From: an uncultured Muribaculaceae bacterium
Lineage (GTDB): Bacteria > Bacteroidota > Bacteroidia > Bacteroidales > Muribaculaceae
Direction: 5' to 3'
Assembly (NCBI GenBank): GCA_910586175.1
Contig: CAJUIJ010000136.1
Span: 1 to 6,688 of the forward strand
DNA: 6,688 nucleotides
Shown here: one piece after another, positions 1-6,634 of the stretch
Numbering within the stretch: position 1 is the stretch's first letter
Layout: each line of letters opens with the position of its first letter
The notes under the pieces: model-generated
The model's database searches: none
What the model saw: the letters and a program-made list of their open reading frames with translations, nothing else
Told to the model about the DNA's origin: nothing
Program-made: the position numbers and the translations under genes

Positions 1-220
1 GTCTCTGGCAAAGTTCTCTCTATGCGTCAACTCAAAACAGTAAACGTCAAGACAAGAACAAATTGATATAACCAAGACGGAAAAATATCTATAGAAATTA
101 TTCATAACATTCAATCATTTATTATCCAAAAAACTCTACATTATACTTATATTGATAATCATATTTATAAAATTGCTAACCATGCAGTTTATATGCATTT
201 AAACAATAATATATGTCTAC
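1..220. other. AT-rich stretch at window edge, no supported gene
   Basis: The first 66-72 bases are open in two plus frames (stops at 64-66 and 70-72), so the tail of a plus-strand gene entering from the left is possible. The open stretches are only about 21-22 codons, show no recognisable motif, and the minus strand is also open there, so I do not call a gene. From about 70 to 220 the sequence is strongly AT-rich with stops in all frames. This region lies downstream of the S74-domain gene on the minus strand, but I see only short 5-bp inverted matches (for example ATGCA and TGCAT near 182-198) and no stem followed by a T-run, so no terminator is called. Confidence 0.4.
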
Positions 221-1318
221 TCAATCAGTAAGTATCATTCTTTTGGAGTCAATTTCTTGACCATCACATACAAGAGTATATATATACATACCCGCTGACA
301 GCGTATTCCCCTCAATTGTCAAGCTTACGTTATTACGCTCTTTTATGGCATGCCTTAATTTTTGGGTACCAATAAGATCGTAAACACAAATAAATGCCGA
401 GGAAACCGATTCCGGTATTACACAATCAATCAAAGTCGACACCTTGAACGGATTCGGTTTATTTTGCGAAAGACTTGCAACAATACCTACATCTTTCAAG
501 TCTACTGGCCTATCTTTAACCATATTTTTGAGCATATCAATCTCAGCATCTTGCTTAATGATGGTTGCTTTCATATCCTTTAGTGCATCCACAAGAAGCG
601 GAATAAAGCCCGTGTAATCAATACTGAGTATACCATCAGAATTCTCATATACAAGATCCGGATATACCTCCTTCACCTCTTGGGCGATGAAACCATAATG
701 AAGATGACTACTTTCTCCAATATTCTTGGCGTCCCCTTCATTTTGTATCAAGCCGCTATTATTTTTTGCTTTAAGCATATAGCTGACAGGGGTTATATCG
801 TCAAGCAAATCCCCCATATTTTCAAGAGGCTTGATATTAGTTTTAAGATTCGCATCTGAAGACGTTAGAAACTGAGGTGCAGATACAGGTGCATAAATAT
901 CAAATGGCGCACCACTTCCAGCAATAATAAAGGTCGGACTGTAACTAAATATTTTATTACTACCGCAGTTATAATATAAACCTCCAAGCCCTCCTAGAAC
1001 AAGGTTACCTTTTTTATTACTGCTTGATGCACCTATATACGCTTCTTTAATATATACATGCTTTCTTTCACCAAATGAGAGTGTCCCACCATGACCGTAC
1101 AAATCTTTCCCTAATATCTTCAGATTGGATGTGGTGTCACTTATATTTCCGCTAATTGAGATTTCTTTCTTTACTATTGAATCCGCAAATAGCGATACAT
1201 TCATTTGCCCGTTTCCTACGGAAACCTGACCGTTTGTTGACACGTGCAGCTGAGCATTCGCTGACAAAACTGTTGAAAGCAACAGCATTGTGATTAAATT
1301 GTTTTTCATGTGTTTCAT
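221..1318 (-). CDS. Secreted S74-type chaperone-domain protein with T9SS sorting tail
   Basis: Predicted exported protein of 365 residues. Residues 1-22 form a signal peptide: Lys-rich start, hydrophobic core LITMLLLSTVLSA, likely cleavage after ANA before Gln23. Translation could also begin at Met4. Residues 23-150 are Gly/Ser/Asn-rich and beta-prone, like a fibre stalk, with no named domain I recognise. Residues about 151-267 match the endosialidase-type intramolecular chaperone (Peptidase_S74): SDANLKTNI at 154-162, HYGFIAQEV at 207-215, then a C-terminal coiled coil at about 241-267. In phage tailspikes this domain trimerises the fibre and cuts itself off at Ser-Asp; Ser154-Asp155 sits at the equivalent place. 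Residues about 281-365 resemble a type A T9SS sorting domain: NKPNPF at 286-291, VYDLIG at 312-317, LSAGMYIYTL at 340-349, ending KRMILTD. This predicts passage through the outer membrane and surface attachment or release. The ligand or role is unknown. The gene is more AT-rich than those to its right and is probably monocistronic. Confidence 0.9.
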   Translation of the reverse strand: MKHMKNNLITMLLLSTVLSANAQLHVSTNGQVSVGNGQMNVSLFADSIVKKEISISGNISDTTSNLKILGKDLYGHGGTLSFGERKHVYIKEAYIGASSSNKKGNLVLGGLGGLYYNCGSNKIFSYSPTFIIAGSGAPFDIYAPVSAPQFLTSSDANLKTNIKPLENMGDLLDDITPVSYMLKAKNNSGLIQNEGDAKNIGESSHLHYGFIAQEVKEVYPDLVYENSDGILSIDYTGFIPLLVDALKDMKATIIKQDAEIDMLKNMVKDRPVDLKDVGIVASLSQNKPNPFKVSTLIDCVIPESVSSAFICVYDLIGTQKLRHAIKERNNVSLTIEGNTLSAGMYIYTLVCDGQEIDSKRMILTD

Positions 1319-1403
1319 ATCGAATATTTTAATAGATGGTTGAATACTGCTAAATGATAAGTTCTACTTTGAATAAAGATATTGCGCGTTTTTGTCTTAT
1401 GAA

Positions 1404-1449
1404 TACAAACATGCAAGAAATTCAGACAATGCAAGAACTATACAAACAT
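1404..1449. repeat. Interleaved 9-bp direct repeats in leader of S74-domain gene
   Basis: Two different 9-mers each occur twice within 46 bases. TACAAACAT is at 1404-1412 and 1441-1449; ATGCAAGAA is at 1411-1419 and 1429-1437. The order is therefore TACAAACATGCAAGAA, a 9-base gap, then ATGCAAGAA followed by TACAAACAT. They lie just downstream of the -7 element of the minus-strand promoter, in the expected early transcribed region. They could be regulator binding sites or a small internal duplication. AT-rich DNA produces such matches by chance more easily, so the functional reading is weak. Confidence 0.4.
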
Positions 1450-1457
1450 ATACACCA

Positions 1458-1489
1458 CAAATATAACATAAATTAAGAATACTTCCAAA
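1458..1489 (-). promoter_or_regulatory. Bacteroidota consensus promoter for the S74-domain gene
   Basis: Read on the minus strand, TTTG (1489-1486) is followed after 20 bases by TATATTTG (1465-1458), an exact match to the Bacteroidota primary-sigma consensus TTTG then TAnnTTTG. Transcription would start a few bases further on, near 1450, giving a 5' untranslated leader of about 130 bases before the ATG at 1318. A second -7-like octamer, TATGTTTG at 1450-1443, lacks a good -33 partner and is probably not the main site. Confidence 0.75.
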
Positions 1490-1757
1490 TATTTAATCAG
1501 TTTTCTCAAAAAAACATTAAAATATCTATATTTATCTTAGAAATACAGCTCCACTTACCCGTTTGTCAATTGTGTATAAAAATCCTAAATTTTCTATGTG
1601 GTCGTCGCCGGAGGCTCCTCCCTCCCGGTGGCTTCGCGACGTTGCATCGCTAATTGGGAGAGTGAATGCTCATACGACTACCACTAATTTACAATATGCC
1701 TGTTATTTAACAACCGTATTTACATTAAAAAGCTATTCAAAAACCCAACTTGCAGAT
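1490..1757. other. Gene-free region between S74-gene promoter and aspD terminator
   Basis: With the leader at 1319-1457 this makes about 440 bases without a supported gene. Positions 1490-1600 and 1660-1757 are AT-rich; between them lies a sharply GC-rich patch at about 1600-1650 that folds into a hairpin (separate entry). A plus-strand open frame begins at 1563 but runs through the aspD terminator and into the antisense of aspD, so it is not a credible gene. No tRNA, CRISPR repeat or insertion-sequence ends are visible. Confidence 0.6.
1604..1632. other. GC-rich hairpin patch in AT-rich intergenic DNA
   Basis: Bases 1604-1614 (GTCGCCGGAGG) pair with 1621-1632 (CCTCCCGGTGGC) to form 11 pairs, two of them G-T, with a single bulged C at 1624 and a six-base loop at 1615-1620. 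An alternative fold pairs CGTCGC (1603-1608) with GCGACG (1636-1641). No T-run follows on either strand, so it is not an intrinsic terminator. The abrupt composition change suggests a structured RNA piece, a remnant of a longer element, or a dispersed repeat. Which of these applies cannot be decided from one copy. Confidence 0.4.
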
Positions 1758-1800
1758 AAAAAAAGAGGATGTCCTATTTTTTCAATGGAACATCCTCTTT
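1758..1800 (-). terminator. Intrinsic terminator of the aspT-aspD operon
   Basis: On the minus strand, the 11-base arm AAAGAGGATGT (1800-1790) pairs perfectly with ACATCCTCTTT (1772-1762). Two further G-C pairs can form inside past one bulged base. The stem runs directly into seven T residues on the minus strand (1764-1758, partly shared with the stem base). It lies 21 bases after the aspD stop codon. The arms are symmetric, but the long T-run follows only on the minus strand, which fits a terminator for this operon. Confidence 0.92.
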
Positions 1801-1821
1801 GCTTAAAGTTTTTGGTTTGCC

Positions 1822-3453
1822 TTATCTCTTCAGATAGAGGGCGTGGTATTCGTCGAGTATATTTCGGATTGCAGTTCCTATCTTCAGATAGGCATCCTCA
1901 TCGAGGTTGGCGAGCGATGCACGTACTGACCATGCCGGTCCGTCGAAGCCATCACCGTTGAGCAGCACAATGGCAGTCTCATTGGCGAGTCTGATCACAA
2001 AGTCAAGAGGCTCGTAATTGTCTGAAAGATATTTGGCAAAATCATCTCCATAGAATTTCTTGGCCCAGACCATTATATCTATCTCACTGTAATATCCGGC
2101 CCTGTTGGGGTCAGGGAGCAGCGTGAAACCGGTTGTGCTCCAAAGATCGTTGAGCCGCTTCTGAATCATGCCAATAAGTTTAGGTTGCAACTCCTCTCTA
2201 TGCAGATATGCGAATGCCGCGAAAAGTGCCATCTGAATCTGCTGCGGGCATGAAAGACCGGCCGTGTGGTTAAGCCCCACCAAACGGGAGTCAGCCACCA
2301 GACGATCCACAAACTTAAGTTTTCGCGGTTCAAGCACAAGCGACTCATAACGTGCATCCAAAGCCTTCTTTTTATCTTCGGGCAGAGCGGCAAGACGATC
2401 GTCAAACACGTTCGAATCGCTTCGAATGGCCATGGCAGCGACGCGCCAACCTGTAGCACCGAAATATTTCGAGAACGAATAGAGACACATTGTGTTGTAA
2501 GGCAACACATACATCAACGAGCGGAAGCCGTCAATAAATGTGCCATACACATCGTCGGTTATTATCATCAGATTGGGGTTGTCGTTCTTTACAATGTCAA
2601 CCAACTTATCGAGGACCTCCGGGGCGAGACATACGCTTGGCGGATTGGATGGGTTGGTGATACATACGGCCTTGACCGAAGGGTCACGAAGCTTGTCGAG
2701 TTCTTCATCCGGATATTGCCAATCGTGATAACCGTTCTTCTCAACCTTATTGGCCGAAACGTTGACAATTTCCAATCCGAACTCCTGGAGCTGCGGAATC
2801 TCGATATAAGGGGTAAAACAGGGTGTGAAAAGTGCTATCTTGTCACCCTCGTTGAGCAAGAAATTCTGCTTCAAGCTATTGAACGCATAGCACATGCCGG
2901 CAGTAGAACCTTCCGTAGGGAAAAGGTCGAACTGCGTCATGTCATCCTTGCCTCCCATGGCCCAACGCAGGTAATCGCGCAGTATTACCTCAGTATATTT
3001 CAGAGAGCGAGGGGGTGTGGGATAATGATCACCGAGAATGCCATCTACAAGCTCAAACACCAACTCATCGGGATCAGCCTTATGCTCAGTGGTCATATAA
3101 GTATAATAATGGCGCAACACCTCGCTGCCGGGATTACCGGCGTTGCGGTCAAGAAAAGCGAGAAACCTTGTGGCCACACCCTTCTGCGAGGGAGATGCTG
3201 CTATGCCCATCGGCTTATCATACATCTTGGCTTCAGCCTCTTCCACGGCAAAGTCGCCGAGAAGGAAGAAAGCCCTGCGCGGACGTGTCAGCAACCAGTT
3301 CGGGTTGCCTCTACCCGCATTGAGAAATGTCGCGGTGGAGCGCTTGGCATCATCCTCCGCCAAACTGATAAGGGTGCTCTTCACTTCAAAAGGACTCAGC
3401 TTCTCGAGTTCTTTCTCAAAGTTTTTATCTTCCGGATTCTTTTTGTTTTCCAT
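1822..3453 (-). CDS. aspD: Aspartate 4-decarboxylase (PLP-dependent, AspD)
   Basis: Cytoplasmic PLP enzyme converting L-aspartate to L-alanine and CO2; family members also have aspartate transaminase activity. The 543-residue length fits AspD, which is longer than ordinary class I aminotransferases of about 400. The fold type I landmarks are present in order. NAGRGNPNW (45-53) forms the N-terminal substrate-side segment. SNPPS at 269-273 has Asn270 at the aminotransferase PLP-contact position. TDDVY at 299-303 gives Asp300 (pyridine nitrogen) and Tyr303. SFSKYFGATGWR at 326-337 gives Lys329 as the Schiff-base lysine and Arg337 as the phosphate-binding arginine. SVRASLANL gives Arg511 for the substrate alpha-carboxylate. 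Residue roles come from family alignment by eye. The gene starts 53 bases after aspT with no terminator between, and the gap is nearly pure A/T, as is usual for translation leaders in this phylum. The pairing with aspT supports AspD over a plain transaminase. Confidence 0.95.
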   Translation of the reverse strand: MENKKNPEDKNFEKELEKLSPFEVKSTLISLAEDDAKRSTATFLNAGRGNPNWLLTRPRRAFFLLGDFAVEEAEAKMYDKPMGIAASPSQKGVATRFLAFLDRNAGNPGSEVLRHYYTYMTTEHKADPDELVFELVDGILGDHYPTPPRSLKYTEVILRDYLRWAMGGKDDMTQFDLFPTEGSTAGMCYAFNSLKQNFLLNEGDKIALFTPCFTPYIEIPQLQEFGLEIVNVSANKVEKNGYHDWQYPDEELDKLRDPSVKAVCITNPSNPPSVCLAPEVLDKLVDIVKNDNPNLMIITDDVYGTFIDGFRSLMYVLPYNTMCLYSFSKYFGATGWRVAAMAIRSDSNVFDDRLAALPEDKKKALDARYESLVLEPRKLKFVDRLVADSRLVGLNHTAGLSCPQQIQMALFAAFAYLHREELQPKLIGMIQKRLNDLWSTTGFTLLPDPNRAGYYSEIDIMVWAKKFYGDDFAKYLSDNYEPLDFVIRLANETAIVLLNGDGFDGPAWSVRASLANLDEDAYLKIGTAIRNILDEYHALYLKR

Positions 3454-3506
3454 AATATCTTATAAATTAAGAATTTAAAAATTAAATAAATTAGTTAACG
3501 GATTCA

Positions 3507-5246
3507 TCATATGAACATCAGCACCATTGCCACGCCCATCAGAATCAGCAGTGTGTTGCCTATGGCATATGTGATTGTGTACCCAAGGGCCGGCACATTG
3601 CTTTGCAGCGAATCGGTGATTGCACCTAACGATGCAGTGGTGGTTCGGCTACCTGCCACACATCCTAAGTTTACGGCAGGATGCAGCTTAAACACCTTTG
3701 CTCCAAGCCACATTGATATCAACAACGGCAGTGTGGTGGCGATAACACCCATTACGAAGAACATCCAGCCGACTTGTTGCAGACCGGAGAAGAATGTCGG
3801 TCCGCTCTGAATGCCTATAACAGCAATAAACATATTCAGGCCGAGGTTCTGCATAAGCCAGAGCGATGAGGAGGGTATAATGCCCACCGACGGACGTTTC
3901 GTACGCAACCAACCGAAGAAGAGGCCCGCAATAAGGGCACCGCCAGAAGTAGAAAGACTCACAGGAATATGGTGAATGTTGAGTGTCAGCGCACCTACGA
4001 GCGCACCGATTACGATAGCGAGCGATACAAACACGAGGTCTGTCACTGTGGTTGGCTTCTCTTCATATCCGATACCCGCGGCTGCTGCCGAGACTTCCTG
4101 AGGCAAGCCTACAATCTCTATCATATCTCCATGCATCAGCTTTGTCTGCGCAAATACAGGAATCTCCACACCACCCTGACGTGTGATACGAGCCACAGAC
4201 ACACCATACATGAACGGCTTGCCACGGAGCTGGTCGACAGTTATACCGGCCGATTTCTTGCTCACCATGACCTTGGTCTTCTCCATATTAAAGGTGAGCA
4301 GGGCTGCATCGTCGACTTCGGGTCCCACCCAACTCTCATCCTCTATGATATACTCGTGCCTGCCGGAGAGCACTATCTCATCGGAGGCAGCTATCTGAGT
4401 GTCGGGAGCTGGGGTGACAATCGAATTGGAACCGTCAGACACCTTACGAACACGCTCCACAAACAAGCGTCTACCCTGCTTGCTGAGATATTCCTCTATT
4501 TCAGATACAGAATGAGGGGTCTTGAAAAAATCTGAGGTGGCCTTGTATGCACGAAAACTAATCGGACGATTGCCGTTGATAAAAGCCGGGTCGGACGAAA
4601 GAGATGAATGGTTGAGCTTCGCTTCATAATCCCTGGTCATCTGACGCACCTTCTTAAGACCACCGAGCATGGCCGGGCCAAGATTGCCGAGGATAAATGC
4701 AGAGCCAATCGTACCGAACACGTAAGTCACAGCGTAGCATACAGGTATGATGTCAATCCATTCCTTCTTGGTGGCTGCATCGAGTCCCGGCAGGCTGCTG
4801 ATTGTGTCGGTGCCGATACCAATTACGGCAGAAATGGTCTGCGCTCCTGAGAATAGTCCGGTGGCCAACGCCGCGTTATAATTCATAATTTTAGCACATC
4901 CCCAAGTCACGACAAGACAGAGCACGCAAACGACCACGGCAAACAACACCTGACGTATGCCCTGCCCCTTGATGGCCGATACGAACTGGGGGCCGCACTT
5001 GTAGCCTATGGCAAAAAGGAAAATAAGAAAGAAGAGAGACTTGAGGGGAGCCCCGATTTCAATTGGTGATCCAGCCCACTTGTTTACAAAATAACCTATA
5101 GCCACACCGACAAGCAGTACGGATGTTACCGTGCCGAGTGCGAATGTCTTGTACTTGAATTTGCCAAGATAGAAACCGAGCCCTATCGTCAGAAAAATCG
5201 GGATCGAGGGATACTTTATAAGCGTATCCAATAGCCAGTCAAACAT
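3507..5246 (-). CDS. aspT: Aspartate:alanine antiporter (AspT, AAE family)
   Basis: Inner-membrane exchanger importing aspartate and exporting alanine, the product of the adjacent decarboxylase. The 579-residue protein has the family's two-half layout. A hydrophobic N-terminal half (about 10-195) contains FAIGYKCGPQF (78-88) and SGAQTISA (133-140). A soluble central region (about 200-395) resembles two RCK_C/TrkA-C domains. A hydrophobic C-terminal half (about 400-579) contains GIQSGPTFFSGL (478-489), AGSRTTTASLGA (531-542) and YAIGN (560-564). The paired glycine-rich motifs show the internal repeat of the AspT/YidE group. Specificity for aspartate and alanine rests on similarity and on the aspD neighbour; other AAE members carry dicarboxylates or have unknown substrates. 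It is the first gene of the operon, reading away from the flippase-like gene. The chosen ATG gives the expected short N-terminus (MFDWLLDTLIKYPSIP) before the first membrane segment. No exact consensus promoter is visible upstream. Confidence 0.93.
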   Translation of the reverse strand: MFDWLLDTLIKYPSIPIFLTIGLGFYLGKFKYKTFALGTVTSVLLVGVAIGYFVNKWAGSPIEIGAPLKSLFFLIFLFAIGYKCGPQFVSAIKGQGIRQVLFAVVVCVLCLVVTWGCAKIMNYNAALATGLFSGAQTISAVIGIGTDTISSLPGLDAATKKEWIDIIPVCYAVTYVFGTIGSAFILGNLGPAMLGGLKKVRQMTRDYEAKLNHSSLSSDPAFINGNRPISFRAYKATSDFFKTPHSVSEIEEYLSKQGRRLFVERVRKVSDGSNSIVTPAPDTQIAASDEIVLSGRHEYIIEDESWVGPEVDDAALLTFNMEKTKVMVSKKSAGITVDQLRGKPFMYGVSVARITRQGGVEIPVFAQTKLMHGDMIEIVGLPQEVSAAAAGIGYEEKPTTVTDLVFVSLAIVIGALVGALTLNIHHIPVSLSTSGGALIAGLFFGWLRTKRPSVGIIPSSSLWLMQNLGLNMFIAVIGIQSGPTFFSGLQQVGWMFFVMGVIATTLPLLISMWLGAKVFKLHPAVNLGCVAGSRTTTASLGAITDSLQSNVPALGYTITYAIGNTLLILMGVAMVLMFI

Positions 5247-5315
5247 AGTTATTACAATTAAGATTGAAGATTATTACAGCGCCATATGCCACCTTCGAGA
5301 AGCATAAAAGCAATT

Positions 5316-5351
5316 GGCATGATTGCGTGCAATGAGTCACGCAATCATGCC
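5316..5351. repeat. Perfect 14-bp inverted repeat between divergent genes
   Basis: GGCATGATTGCGTG (5316-5329) is the exact reverse complement of CACGCAATCATGCC (5338-5351), separated by an 8-base loop (5330-5337). It lies 69 bases upstream of aspT and 53 bases upstream of the flippase-like gene, so neither gene ends here and a terminator has no obvious job. No T-run directly follows on either strand: a T6 run on the plus strand is about 20 bases away. It could be an operator for a dimeric regulator of one or both genes, or a leader-RNA hairpin. Confidence 0.85.
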
Positions 5352-5400
5352 TATAAAACAAATGATTGTGTTTTTTGGTTTAAGCATTAAAGAATGATTG
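5319..5400. repeat. Repeated ATGATTG heptamer in the divergent intergenic region
   Basis: ATGATTG occurs on the plus strand at 5319-5325, 5362-5368 and 5394-5400, and inverted (CAATCAT) at 5342-5348. The first and the inverted copies are the two arms of the perfect palindrome, so they are not independent. The other two lie between the palindrome and the start of the flippase-like gene, the last one 4 bases before its ATG. They may be half-sites of the same binding protein, or chance matches in AT-rich DNA. Confidence 0.35.
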
Positions 5401-5404
5401 GCTT

Positions 5405-6457
5405 ATGAAATCTCACTTTGCAAAAATATTGGGAAAGGTGTTAGACTATACCGTGCCGGTTGCAATATCGGTGGGACTTGTAGTGTGGCTTTTCCACAAG
5501 GTGGACTTTCACGACGTGTTGCAGGTTATCAGCGACGGATGCGATTTCCGATGGGTAGTGGCCATGATGGCCATAACCACATTATCGCACATGGTGCGCG
5601 GTGTGCGCTGGGGCATACAGCTCCGCGGTGCCGGTGTGCCGCGCATGTCGGTCACAGCCGAGAGTGTGGCTATATTCGGTGCTTACTCGCTCAATCTGAT
5701 TTTTCCGCGTCTGGGCGAAGTGTGGCGGTGCATATATGTGAGCCGACGTGAGAAGGTGGCATTGTCGATAGTGGTAGGCACAGATGTGGGTGACCGCATA
5801 TCTGACCTCGTGGTGGTGATATCTCTCTTTGCTCTTACGCTGATCGTGGCGCATGGACCTATCAATGCGTTTCTTCAACACTATGCCGTGGGACGCGACA
5901 TCCGCCATATAATAGATGAGCCATGGCTTTGGCTTTCGGTGGCGGCTGTCATAGGCGCATTCTGGTATGTATGCCACTATTGGCGACGCTACAAGATAGT
6001 GCAACGCATCGACGGCAGTCTTGAAAATATATGGAATGGATTCAAGGTACTCTTCACCATGCAGGGCAAGACGATGTATGTGATCCTCACGCTCGGCATA
6101 TGGCTTTGTTACTACATGGAGACTTATGTAATGTTTCAGGCATTTCCGTTCACCCGCGAACTCGTCAACATGCCGGGGAGTGCCTACGGTCTGATACCCG
6201 GTCTTGTGGTATTCGTGTTCGGATCGTTCTCAATGGGTGTACCATCAAACGGAGGCCTCGGGCCATGGAATCTCGCGGTGATGTTTGCCCTCTCGCTTTA
6301 TGGAATATCGGATGCGGAGGGAACGGCGTTCTCTATGGTGATGTGGAGTTGCCAGGCAGCATGGCTTGTGGTGTTAGGAATTTTCAGCGCAGCATATGTC
6401 TTCGCCACACGCAATAAGGGAGCAGCGACACAAAAATCTGAAATAAATTTAAAATAA
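5405..6457 (+). CDS. Flippase-like integral membrane protein, LPG_synthase_TM family (UPF0104)
   Basis: The 350-residue protein has about eight predicted membrane segments, roughly at 15-31, 50-64, 84-100, 131-149, 174-191, 224-243, 262-280 and 306-333. It matches the family that forms the membrane domain of lysylphosphatidylglycerol synthase MprF. The landmarks are NLIFPRLGEVWR (97-108), the usual Asn...Pro-Arg-x-Gly-Glu...Arg motif, then DVGDRISDL (127-135), and PSNGGLGPWNL (280-290). Family members move or help modify lipids or lipid-linked molecules across the inner membrane. There is no soluble aminoacyl-transferase domain, so it is not a complete MprF and its substrate is unknown. The ATG at 5405 places a short basic segment before the first helix. 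The tail (336-350) is polar and Lys-rich. It diverges from aspT across 158 bases. Its stop lies 11 bases before the tRNA promoter, with no convincing terminator between. Confidence 0.87.
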   Translation: MKSHFAKILGKVLDYTVPVAISVGLVVWLFHKVDFHDVLQVISDGCDFRWVVAMMAITTLSHMVRGVRWGIQLRGAGVPRMSVTAESVAIFGAYSLNLIFPRLGEVWRCIYVSRREKVALSIVVGTDVGDRISDLVVVISLFALTLIVAHGPINAFLQHYAVGRDIRHIIDEPWLWLSVAAVIGAFWYVCHYWRRYKIVQRIDGSLENIWNGFKVLFTMQGKTMYVILTLGIWLCYYMETYVMFQAFPFTRELVNMPGSAYGLIPGLVVFVFGSFSMGVPSNGGLGPWNLAVMFALSLYGISDAEGTAFSMVMWSCQAAWLVVLGIFSAAYVFATRNKGAATQKSEINLK

Positions 6458-6468
6458 TTGCGAAAAAA

Positions 6469-6500
6469 TTTGGTGGAATCAAAAAAATTCCCTAATTTTG
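6469..6500 (+). promoter_or_regulatory. Bacteroidota consensus promoter for the tRNA-Asn genes
   Basis: TTTG at 6469-6472 is followed after 20 bases by TAATTTTG at 6493-6500, an exact match to the phylum's TTTG then TAnnTTTG consensus. Transcription should begin a few bases later, leaving a leader of about 35 bases before the first tRNA at 6541. It most likely drives both tRNA genes as one transcript. Confidence 0.85.
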
Positions 6501-6540
6501 CACCGTGTTTGAGAGGAAAACTCACTCAGACTTTCAATAA

Positions 6541-6617
6541 GCTTCAGTAGCTCAGTTGGTTAGAGCACCTGACTGTTAATCAGGGGGTCGTTGGTTCAAG
6601 CCCATCCTGAAGCGCCA
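6541..6617 (+). tRNA. tRNA-Asn (anticodon GTT), copy 1
   Basis: Complete cloverleaf. The acceptor arms GCTTCAG (6541-6547) and CTGAAGC (6607-6613) pair perfectly, followed by discriminator G6614 and an encoded CCA (6615-6617). The D-arm stem is GCTC/GAGC. The anticodon stem is CCTGA/TCAGG (6568-6572/6580-6584), with loop CTGTTAA and anticodon GTT at 6575-6577. The variable region is 5 bases. The T-loop TTCAAGC is at 6595-6601. One T-stem pair, bases 6591 and 6605 (tRNA positions 50 and 64), is a T-T mismatch. The other T-stem pairs are intact, so the gene looks functional. Confidence 0.97.
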
Positions 6618-6634
6618 TTTAAAATAACACCACT

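Noticed and set aside
1..72. Tail of a plus-strand gene entering from the left
   Set aside because: Two different plus frames and the minus strand are all open over this short stretch, and none has a recognisable motif.
1563..1961. A 132-codon plus-strand open frame covering the GC-rich patch
   Set aside because: It runs through the aspD terminator hairpin and then antisense into aspD, with no promoter match upstream. The patch itself is kept as a separate observation.
2266..3465. A 399-codon open frame on the plus strand
   Set aside because: It is fully antisense to aspD, its translation shows no domain or signal, and aspD has all catalytic residues. It is a shadow of aspD codon bias.
3969..4535. 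A 188-codon plus-strand open frame inside aspT
   Set aside because: It is antisense to the RCK_C-like region of aspT, rich in His, Arg and Cys in no pattern, with no recognisable domain.
5316..5351. The palindrome read as an intrinsic terminator
   Set aside because: Neither flanking gene ends there; both start from this region. No T-run directly follows the stem on either strand.
5421..5428. A minus-strand TAnnTTTG octamer (TATTTTTG) inside the flippase-like gene, as the aspT promoter
   Set aside because: No TTTG partner lies at the right spacing, and it would give a leader of more than 170 bases.
5398..5751. A 117-codon plus-strand open frame overlapping the flippase-like gene start
   Set aside because: It is out of frame within a gene whose own frame has clear family motifs and membrane segments.
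6475..6491. A 5-bp hairpin (GGAAT/ATTCC) with T residues after it, as a terminator for the flippase-like gene
   Set aside because: The stem is too short and weak, and it lies inside the spacer of a consensus tRNA promoter.
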